A stretch of DNA of 64,000 nucleotides, taken from contig NC_079491.1 in the NCBI RefSeq assembly GCF_020520425.1, positions 21,195,449-21,259,448 of the forward strand. Direction: 5' to 3'. Every line of letters begins with the position of its first letter. The first letter of the stretch is position 1. A program made the position numbers and the translations under genes. Positions 56,001 through 64,000 of this stretch are shown here, one piece after another. The notes under the pieces are model-generated. The model had not been told where the DNA came from, made no database searches, and saw only the letters and a list, made by a program, of their open reading frames with translations. The DNA is from Spinacia oleracea. Lineage: Eukaryota; Streptophyta; Magnoliopsida; Caryophyllales; Amaranthaceae.

Positions 56001-58903
56001 ACCTATGCCCTACGCCATACACCATCATTAGAGGATTACCTTCTCCAATGACCATTATTATTGATCCGTCGTCCATTCAGTTCATCCACTCATATCTTCT
56101 ACGCTACCTTATACTCATGTATTACTACTAGATATCTATTTACATATGCGCAAATATATAATGTACTTGTACTTAATATGGCTCTTTACGCCAGCAACTT
56201 AGTGGATTGGTGGACTCATGGCCACCCGCGGTTTTTATCCCTTTCGGGTTTTCCGCGTCACCATCTCTTGTCTCGTCCCTCTTTATTTTCGCCCTTTATT
56301 TCTTGTCATTTATTTACTTTATTTAATCTAGTCGTCTATGTCCCAACCAAAGGTCGTCCGTACGAAATTTGGCATAAACAATTTCTTTTTATTTTTAAAA
56401 TGTATTAATTGCCAGAGTGACTAGTTTGTTAGATAGTAAGTGACACATTTTCCTACTTTCAGGTGCTTATAAGAGTTAACGTCTAATAGTACTCCGTTCG
56501 CCCCACATTTATGTTATGTTTTTTTTGATGGTGAATGAACCACAAGGCGCAATACAAAATTACAAATGGGGGCGGAAAATTTGAATCTGACACCTATCAA
56601 TCGTCCACATGCCCCATTTTTAACCATTAGGCCAAAATCTCATCGATGAATTTAAGTTAACATGTTAATTTTCAAAAAGAACTTAGGTGAAATACATAAA
56701 TTGTATGGGAAAAATGAAATTTTAACTAAAAAGTTGGGAGGTTACCTCGGTGGGTTGAATGTCAAGAATTCTTTGATGACCATCAGAACCTTTACCACCA
56801 GCTTGTTCAACAATAAAACTCATAGGTGCACATTCATACAAAAGCCTCAATTTCCCATTCTTACTCTTTGCATCTCTTGGGTAACCATAAATCCCACCAT
56901 ATAAAAGTGTTCTATGAAAGTCCCCAACTAAACTCCCTATGTAACGAGACGAGTACGGTTTCTGTGACTCTCCTGGCTCTTTAAGATCATCCATGTACTT
57001 CTTCAATTTATCATCCCACATTTTGTAGTTACCTTCATTGAATGAATAGATCTTCCCAGCTTTTGGGATTTGGATTTTCTCTGAAGTGAGTACGAATTCA
57101 CCATACATTGGATCTAATGTGAATGCATACACACCTTTACCAATTGTAAGTACGAAGATAACAGAGCTTGAGTACATACAATACCCTGCTGCTAATAGGT
57201 TATCCCCTGGTTGACATACATTCACTACACACCTCTGTTCTTCTGCACTTAGCTGTGACTAATCACATATGACAGATGTTAATCATAATTAAAGTTGCGT
57301 TTTAAAAATCGTAAAAAGTCAAATGGAGCAAACAATAAGGGAGGGAGTAGTATATTTATAATTTATAATTTATAATTTATAATTTATAATTTATAATTTA
57401 TAATTTATAATTTATTTAAGAATAAAAGAAAGTGAGTAATATATACCTCATCGTCGTGATCAGAGTCAACAATGCACTCATCGTTAGGGCTATAAATGCC
57501 AAAGATGGAACCAGTGGAGACAGCTGCATCAATGTTGGATGAACCATCAAGTGGATCAAACACAACAATATAGTTTCCAGAGTAACTCTCTTCCACTGCC
57601 ACTGGTACATCCTCTTCTTCTGATGCTATTATTCCTGTTCTTCCACTCGATCTCAAGCAGCTCGAAAACACCTGTTCGATCGTTAATATCAAATTATTCA
57701 TTCTTATATATTATATTGTTACTTACTTTGAATATCATATCGTCTTTGTCTATTATTTGAATTCCAAAATTTACCCTACATGATCAATATCAGCTAACAA
57801 TAACAAAATAAATATTAATATTTTCCCAACCAAGGTAGATGTACTTGAGTTGACTATGAAAGAACAATTAAAAGATGGTTAAGGTGGTAAAATTTTCACC
57901 TCATTTCTTGGTTATCTCGATTTCAAATTATATAATGTGAAACAATTAGTTTGTCATGTCGCATAATATTTCAAACTAAGTATTCCCCTTTCTATCTAGT
58001 TTGTACTTCAATAATAGCTATTAGCTTGAGATTTATTTTAGTCCTACTTGTCAATCAATATTTTAAACTTAATCTTCTTTTTCAAAAAAATTAGTTTGGT
58101 GAAGCAATTTTCATTTCAAGTTCAATGATCAAGCTAATATCTAGGGATTTCTTACCATAAAAATATAATTTCCATGTTAACCAAACAAGCACTATTTTTC
58201 TTAATTATTTCTCACTTTTTTCGGGACCAGTTGACTTACTATGACCAAGGTTCTGTTCTATTCGACTTATTTCAGACAAAAATAATTTCAGTTAATATAT
58301 AAGTTCACAATAAGTTTTCTTCATACATTTTTCATATACAATAAGTTTACTTTAGACAAAATAAGTTTTCTTTTTTTCATTTCAGAGACGTTTAGATAAG
58401 TTGATATAAATTCACAATAAGATAATATGGTTAATGAATAGAATGATCATTTTGTACATATATACCTCATTGGAGACAACATCAAGTTTCTTCTGATCCT
58501 CTCCTTGGATATTGACAGCACCTTGAATTCCAGTCAAGTTAGAAATACCAGCTCGTTGAACCAAGGAAGCAATTTGTTTACAAGCCAATGAAATGCTAGA
58601 AAGAACGATGGTAAGTTCAGCATCAATAACACCTGCCATTTCTTGTTTAAGCAGCCAGCCTGTTAGTGTTTCAATTTCGTACTTACTTCTAGTCCTTGCC
58701 TTTGTTTCTGTAGCCGCCTCTCCTACGGCTGCCATACAACGAACCCCGGAAGCCACATTATGTCGGGTGGCAGTAGGAAACGAGTGAAGGGACTTTGTAA
58801 ATGTAATGCATTGTTGAGACGGGGAAAGAGTAGATGACTGAGGATTGAAGATTGAGCTACGCAGTTTTACTGCAGTTGTTGTTGCTGGTCCTATTGATGC
58901 CAT
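50062..58903 (-). CDS. Chloroplast fructose-1,6-bisphosphatase, four exons
   Basis: Exons: 58903-58466, 57671-57447, 57258-56746 and 50133-50062, giving 146, 75, 171 and 23 codons before the stop (415 residues). All introns are GT/AG, phase 0. The enzyme hydrolyses fructose 1,6-bisphosphate to fructose 6-phosphate in the stroma, a controlled step of the Calvin cycle. The Ser/Thr-rich N-terminus is the transit peptide (about 57 residues). The Mg2+ and substrate site F-D-P-L-D-G-S-S-N-I-D is in exon 2. The plastid-specific redox loop has cysteines 212, 231 and 236 (155/174/179 of the mature form), the thioredoxin-f target. The last exon encodes I-H-Q-R-V-P-L-Y-I-G-S-V. The last intron is 6612 bp because of an LTR element of opposite strand. 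No break is seen in the coding sequence. Confidence 0.96.
50355..51214 (+). repeat. 5' LTR of the element at 50355-56380
   Basis: 860 bp. TATA box TATAAATACC at 50609-50618. Open frames across the LTR end (50895-51680) are not genes. Confidence 0.95.
51215..51236 (+). other. Primer-binding site of the FBPase-intron element
   Basis: TTTGGCGCCGTCTGTGGGGA directly after the LTR end, a form common in dicot Ty3/gypsy elements. tRNA not assigned. Confidence 0.75.
51388..51600 (+). repeat. 18-bp tandem repeats GACGGGTCAGGTGTCGTC
   Basis: About eleven to twelve units with small changes, rich in CG and GTCGTC, right after the PBS region. Confidence 0.92.
52170..52262 (+). repeat. 37-bp repeat ATATAGTATACT, three copies
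   Basis: CATATAGTATACTCTA, CATATAGTATACTTTACTTG and TATATAGTATACTTTGCTTG at about 37-bp spacing. Confidence 0.8.
54925..55165 (+). repeat. About 60-bp tandem repeats, four to five copies
   Basis: Units built of CAGTTGGCCATGACGCC, GTAAACATCAAACGACAGAC and TAAGATGCAA. Located 0.4 kb before the PPT. Confidence 0.9.
55521..56380 (+). repeat. 3' LTR of the element at 50355-56380
   Basis: 860 bp, nearly identical to the 5' LTR. Confidence 0.95.
57355..57416. repeat. (TTTATAA)n heptamer microsatellite in FBPase intron 2
   Basis: About nine perfect units, roughly 30 bp from the splice donor of exon 2. Confidence 0.95.
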
Positions 58904-59784
58904 TGATATTGTGTTTTTCTTTGCTGTAAGGAGAAATTAGTTGTGAGAAGAGCTTAATTCATGGATTATGAGATTCCAGGAATTTGAAGGGGATACTTGG
59001 GATATTACCACCAAAGGTGGGGAATTGTAAGGCTGCTAATGAGTGTTTGTTATTTTTAGGTAGGTTCCACTTATCCTCCATGTACCATCCACTTTTTGAT
59101 TTGTGATGAGATGTTGCTGACTCAATAAAGGAGCATTCTACAGTATATTCCGTACCTCCTCCGTTTTCTTTTAGTTGCAATGTTTCTAGATGTGGTTTGG
59201 TAATGTAATTTTTCTACTTTGGCAACTTTACCACTTGACTTGCAAAACTATCTCATCTATTTTCAACATCCCACCTTTTCCCCTAATTATATCTGAAAAT
59301 GGGAACATGAATGTAATTTATTACATATCCACTTAGTTAAGGTATTTGGCGTGTTATCCAAGACCTGAGATCTACATCGTCTACAGAGTAAAAAGAAAAC
59401 TTGCCAACGCATAGTTTAGCATGCATTAGATTTCTAACTTTATATGCACTTTGTCAACAAATGAAGTTAATCAGAAACACTACCAATTACAAGACTGTGG
59501 TTTCAATTAAAAAAGAACGTTGTAATAAAAACAAATGTACCGTACACGCAGGAAATTACATTATGTTACACCAGGAAGGGAAAGGGGGAAAGTTTGAATT
59601 TCTACCTTTCAACCGAAATCCTTTAAAGGTTATTAATCAGTGGCAGAATAGTTTATGCAACATATATTGTTCAGTAAGATATGAAGGAATCCCACGATAC
59701 GTATATTTGATGCACGAAGGAGTTCATGCATCCTATTGAAAGACATACAACGGAGTACAACTATATCTTACTGAACAACAGGAC
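58904..59784. other. FBPase upstream region and Josephin 3' flank
   Basis: No other gene is seen. CTCCTCCGTTTTCTTTTAGT at about 59157 resembles a Stowaway end. The 59401-59739 frame is not like a known protein. Confidence 0.5.
59070..59075 (-). promoter_or_regulatory. I-box-like GATAAG upstream of FBPase
   Basis: The minus strand reads GAGGATAAGTGG about 170 bp upstream of the FBPase ATG. GATAAG boxes are known in light-regulated photosynthesis genes. The motif is short, so this is only suggestive. Confidence 0.35.
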
Positions 59785-60348
59785 TCAACTTGATTTCTCA
59801 GTAGAAGGGTCACTTGAATCTGAGTTGGGTATGGAAGGTGTAGAATCCATCAAACTGGCAGCTATAGCAGCTTTTAGATCTTCATCCTCCATTGCAAGAA
59901 GTTGTGCGTCTGAAAGTGATGGGAATTGATCAGAAGGCTCCCTCCTAACTGGATCAACGGCACGTGAGGATTCACCCTTTGAGTTGCAGGCTTTTAATAT
60001 CCTAACACAATCTTCAGCAGTTAGCCACTCACCAAAACCATTGGAAGCTTCCGATGAAAGAGGACACTCCTTTGGGAAGTTTCCCCTCACAAGGAAGATA
60101 CTCCATCCAGCACCTTTTAGTGAGTCCAGATAAGCAGATAGGTAGAACTTGGAAAGGTGCTCTGGAGCTGCATATAAGCTATCAAAATTATACCACTCCC
60201 CATTCACCTTTCTTATTGAAAACCAGTGATCCTGCAAATGGCATATGAAGGCATTTTCCAGCTCAGGATCAACCTGAGCTGGTTCCGCCACTGGCGAATC
60301 TAAAGGTATAACCTGCAAATCCCACACTTCCAAGGCTTTCTGCAAGAC
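59785..60348 (-). CDS. Ataxin-3-like Josephin deubiquitinase, last exon
   Basis: The exon follows an acceptor (TGTAG/GTCTTGCAG at 60348) and reads V-L-Q-K-A-L-E-V-W-D-L, then N-A-F-I-C-H-L-Q-D-H-W-F-S-I-R-K and E-W-Y-N-F-D-S-L, carrying the catalytic His and Asn of the Josephin cysteine protease. A ubiquitin-interacting motif (E-D-E-D-L-K-A-A-I-A-A-S-L-M-D) follows before the stop. The enzyme family trims ubiquitin chains. The exon with the catalytic Cys is not found between 60349 and 64000, so the gene is partial and its preceding intron runs past the window edge (more than 3.6 kb). The reading frame here is intact. Confidence 0.9.
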   Translation of the reverse strand, partial: VLQKALEVWDLQVIPLDSPVAEPAQVDPELENAFICHLQDHWFSIRKVNGEWYNFDSLYAAPEHLSKFYLSAYLDSLKGAGWSIFLVRGNFPKECPLSSEASNGFGEWLTAEDCVRILKACNSKGESSRAVDPVRREPSDQFPSLSDAQLLAMEDEDLKAAIAASLMDSTPSIPNSDSSDPSTEKSS

Positions 60349-62088
60349 CTACATTGTGTCAAAAATAAATGTCAAGTTTCAAACCGCAGGAAAATAGTCA
60401 CAAAGAGAACTGGACTACAGAGGCATTTCATTAACGGTAGTATGATGACACGAAATTACAAACACCAAAACATACAACTCCAATAAAATTTGGGAAAACA
60501 AACAAAAACAGAAAAAAGGATCACACAAGTAACCTCTTAACTTTTGCACTTTTGCTACACACCCACCTAACCGCCCCATTCTACAGAAGTACACAAGAAG
60601 AGGAAAAAGGCAGCCAGCAACACAAAACAAAGAGGAGGCAGAAACAGCAGAGGAGAGGAGAGGAGAGGAACCACTTAGTGGGTGCAGCCCTTGGTGTCAT
60701 TAAAGCTTTTGTCTCATTACAATTATCTTAGTACTGTGTTTATGACTTTTGTCCTATGCTAGCCTTTTTGTGTTTAAAAAGGGGAGGAAGTGAAAGAGAG
60801 AATCATCTTGGGAGTATATTGGTTAAGTGGGAGAGTTGAGAACCTCTCGAATGTTCTCCGTGGTGTAACCTAGCCTTATGCTTTATACCTAATATTATTA
60901 CTACAAAATCTTCCTCTATTTTGCTGTTTGTTATTGTATTTTGTGTGCCTGGTTGTTTGGAATTCTGAGTTCCTTGCAACTTTCAATTCGGTGAACAAAA
61001 AAGTTTTTCCTCCGTTCTATAAATATTGTAACATTTGGACTTTACGTTATTCACACACTCCCCTTATTTCATGAAATGATCTCGAGGTTTCCCAAAATTC
61101 ACTAAATACCCGCATGTTTTTAAGTTATGCACCATATACCTTTGAGGTTTGTAAAAATGCACCAACATACCCTTATTGACTAATGGAAGTTAACGTCGCA
61201 AACTTATTTGCTAATTAACCCTTAACCCTCATCCTTTACTCCTCCCATTCACAATCTTTCTTCTTTCTCTATGCCTTCTCCACCATCTCCACAACCAAAA
61301 TTTCTCTCTCCTCTCCCTCACCACATTAAAATACAAATCCCCAAAACCCGGTACCATAGTAACCATCATGTGGTTGCAACCACCAAAAAATGCCAGCTCC
61401 TCCTCCTTCCTCAACGACAATCGGCAACCCTCCCCTCCCCCCCCCCCCCCCCCTCTCCCTTTCGCATCTCTTTCTCTACTCCGCCTAGATAGGTGATCGG
61501 TATCACCTCAACAACCCCCAAAAAACCCTTTCCTCCTCTCTTCATCTCGCTTTCTTCCTTAAACCCCAAAACTAACCATTAAATCAACCAAAAAAATCAT
61601 AGTTAAAATCAAACAAAATTAACCATTAAATTACCCGAAAAATTGGTTAAAACCACCCAAAACTAAAATGCAGAAAAACCATCCACAAAGTTCAAAACAA
61701 AACATACCCCAATTTTGCACATTAAACTTAAAATAAATTAAGAAAAAGAACTCCCTAAATATTGAAGTAAAATCGAAATAAAACTTGCTCTTGTTTACAA
61801 AATAGTGTGCGAAGGAGAAGAAGAAAAGAGGATGCTTGAAGAGGCGGTATCGTTGGGTGGCTATGGTGGTCTGAATTCGGCGGGGAGGCACAAATGGCGG
61901 TGACGATTTACAGAATGACAGTGAGGAGAGAGAAACGAGATTGAAGGGGAGAAGAGAAGTTGCTTAGCGACTAGCCTCCCGCACTTTACGCATCCCCTTT
62001 CCTCCTAATTTCTCCCTCCTCCTTATTCCACCCTTATTGATTTCCCCCGCCTCAACAATGCCGTTGTTGAAGCTGTAACTTGTGTCGT

Positions 62089-62190
62089 AGACCTCCTAGA
62101 CTAATGGTCGCCATCGCCTCAACAATCGCTAAAAAAACCCGGCCTCCTAGGCTAATGGTCTCCATCGCCTCAACAATCGCCAAAAGAACC
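62089..62190. repeat. About 52-bp tandem duplication
   Basis: CCTCCTAGACTAATGGTCGC, CATCGCCTCAACAATCGC is repeated once with four or five changes. Confidence 0.85.
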
Positions 62191-63863
62191 TACTTATTTT
62201 CATTTTCATGCTTAAACTCCAAAAACCAGCCATTAAATCCTTCCTATATAAAAAAGCCGAAAGAACATACATCCTTTGCGTAATTTCTATACCCATCCTA
62301 CCCTGATTTATAATTACTTAACAAAATTATCCCTGGTTTAAAGACAGCTGTCATATTTTTCTATTGATGCATGGAAGACACATGCCATTGTTGGATGAAG
62401 GATGGCTCTTCCCATTCTTCATCTACGGAGTACCAAGATCTTTCAACCATTCTACCCAAAAGAAAATCACTATCTCTTTCTCTCTCTTACTTTGTTGTTT
62501 TACCCTCTTAAATTTTATATATGGTTTTGAAATTTATGGTTGATTTCGAAATTTGTTTTATTTTTTTGTGAAATTTGGCTTGATTTTCAGAGAGATCAAA
62601 TGAATCTTTATCCTGTAGTCGTTGCAGTAGACCAGAGAGAAGCTGAAAAGGATGGGCAGAAGAAGCAAGAAGGAAGAGGCGATTTCTAGGTCTGGTTTGA
62701 TTTCCTTCTTAATTGTTAAATTGTGAAATTATGTTTGTATACTCGGTAGAATATTCTAATTATTGCATAAATTTTAGTTATAATTTCTAAAGTGATTTTA
62801 TGAATTACACTTTGGTTTTTGATTGTTGATGACCATGAGCTTTTAGTTGATGATTAATCAAGCGGTTTAATGTTGACTTCAGAAGAAAAACATTAACTGT
62901 TTTCTTTACTCTTTAATCTGAAATAAATTTCCAATGCTTGCTTATATGGAGGTGAGAATTGACTATTACTAATTGTATAAATAATACTCATGGAATAAAG
63001 TTCCGATGCATGCTTCATTAATTTGTTTGATTCAATTTTCCCCACCATTTTTATTGGATTGGAATTGTTGGTTGCATAATATTTTGCATTATTACTTCAA
63101 AATTTAATGGTTATAAAAAGTATTATGTTTGAGTGAAGAGTTAATCTTGAAGTTTCATCTTCAGCTTTACTTAAATGTACTAATTAATTTTATGACTTTC
63201 TGAGTTATGTGTATGGTGTATACACTATACAGTTCAAGGTTCTCTTCATCTTCATCTTTTCTTTATTTTTTATCCATATTATAAATTTATACGTAGTACT
63301 AGTATATCTAATTGATTTGTTATAATTTTTATTTTTTAAAAAAAAAATTCATTATTTGCCTTCCTTTCTTTAGTCTAAATGAAAGAAAGCATTTGATTTT
63401 TTTTTTAGAACGGTGATCATGTATAAAGTTGTTTTAGCTATTTTCCTTAATTATCTTATATATTGTTGACCATATCATTAGTATAGTCAAGTTGCTCCTA
63501 TTTATAGTAACCATATTTTGGAATTTAGATAGTTGTGAATTTGTGATATTCTAGCCTAGACTCACCTTATTACACCATTTATAAAAAAAAAATATGTAAT
63601 CACGTTTGTACCCAGTACAATAATACACTTTGATATAATGTATGTTTGTATAACATAATCAAGTACACAAGCAATATAATTCCTTTCAATTGGTAATGTG
63701 GATACTGTGCTTATTAGGGATAATACCGAAAGGGAGTAATTTGGTATTGGGCACGAGGTTGTGCCCAGCGTTGTCGAAAGTCTTAAGGTAATTTTTGGCA
63801 GCTTGGATTTTGTATCTGGCTACAAGGTTCATCTATCTCAATCTTTTATTTACATGTCATCTA

Positions 63864-64000
63864 CTCCCTGTATTCCAAAATGTTTACTCCTTTTGATTTT
63901 CACGGTCTCCAAGACGCAATTTAAAATGTAAATATCTCCACTCTATGTGTAAACATAATAGAAAGTTGATAGTCTGAAATTGTGCATTGGTTTCTACTTT
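63864..64000 (+). mobile_element. Stowaway-like MITE, left part
   Basis: TA, then CTCCCTGTATTCCAAAATGT and TTACTCCTTTTGATT, a typical Stowaway terminus. The right end lies outside the window. Confidence 0.6.

Larger units (their letters stand above)
50355..56380 (+). mobile_element. Very young non-autonomous LTR retrotransposon in FBPase intron
   Basis: Two 860-bp LTRs (TGTTATGGGTCG ... GGCATAAACA) differ by eye at one base (A at 50796, T at the matching place 55962). The target duplication ATTTC is at 50350-50354 and 56381-56385. The PBS-like TTTGGCGCCGTCTGTGGGGA follows the left LTR, and the purine tract AAAATGGGGGCTAT precedes the right one. The 4.3-kb interior has no retroviral domains, only tandem repeats, so enzymes must be supplied in trans. 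It lies antisense in the last intron of the FBPase gene; without it that intron would be about 580 bp. Confidence 0.96.
60349..64000. other. Probable long Josephin intron, no exon recognised
   Basis: No coding piece of the Josephin N-terminus is seen on the minus strand. The region holds a Stowaway-like end (CTCCGTTCTATAAATATTG, 61010), a run of 17 C (61437-61453), a tandem duplication (62089-62190) and a MITE end at 63864. A short plus-strand frame at 62600-62689 is mentioned under findings. Confidence 0.5.

Noticed and set aside
59401..59739. 112-codon plus frame between FBPase and Josephin
   Set aside because: No family resemblance and no splice or promoter context; likely chance in AT-rich flank.
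60415..60630. Minus-strand 71-codon frame upstream of the Josephin exon
   Set aside because: Lies in the intron just 5' of the acceptor and has no Josephin residues.
61229..61891. Proline-rich and hydrophobic frames near the poly-C run
   Set aside because: Low-complexity; the 17-C run may itself be a sequencing or assembly weak point.

Overview
This is a plant nuclear genome window, most likely spinach (Spinacia oleracea) or a very close chenopod. The main reason is the chloroplast fructose-1,6-bisphosphatase gene at 50062-58903. Its four exons add up to 415 codons before the stop, and its regulatory cysteines fall at 155/174/179 of the mature protein, as I remember for the spinach enzyme. 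The species call is inference from memory, not a search result. Spliced genes, LTR retrotransposons, LINEs and MITEs all fit a plant chromosome.

Layout. The last exon of a C2-domain (CAR-type) gene lies at 739-1029. From about 2.3 to 47.9 kb the window is mostly nested transposable elements. (1) A decayed minus-strand Ty3/gypsy element of apparent Tat/Ogre type (2301-17081) carries an antisense plant-mobile-domain (PMD) ORF. It is split by a minus-strand Ty1/copia element (4770-15185, TSD TTTAC). (2) A LINE 3' end lies at 17087-17830. (3) A non-autonomous LTR element (18186-28819, TSD CACCT) has no gag-pol but contains an antisense fragment of a YTH-domain (ECT-type) host gene. (4) A solo LTR (29128-31116, TSD AGTGC) sits in one arm of a foldback element. 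(5) A nearly complete but broken Ty1/copia element lies on the minus strand (31687-38439, TSD TAAAC). (6) A palindromic MITE follows, then an intact intronless L-type lectin gene (39645-40739, minus). (7) A non-autonomous MULE (41507-42753) has a 9-bp TSD. (8) A second Tat-type remnant (44204-47226, plus) again has the antisense PMD ORF start, 3' tandem repeats, PPT and LTR, with a Stowaway MITE in the LTR.

The right quarter is gene-bearing, all on the minus strand: a three-exon PAR1-family secreted protein (48209-49310), plastid FBPase (50062-58903), and the last exon of an ataxin-3/Josephin deubiquitinase (59785-60348) whose upstream exons are not seen. The last FBPase intron is about 6.6 kb because a very young non-autonomous LTR element (50355-56380, TSD ATTTC) sits in it; its two 860-bp LTRs differ at one base by eye.

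The most interesting pattern is a palindromic module (core GCGCTGGAAAATTCCAGCGC, or a GGGCGCC/GGCGCCC variant) placed just upstream of TATA-like boxes. It occurs in three related LTRs, in the interior of the 18186-28819 element, and in front of the antisense PMD ORF in both Tat copies. This suggests that Tat-type elements drive sense and antisense transcripts from the same kind of promoter.
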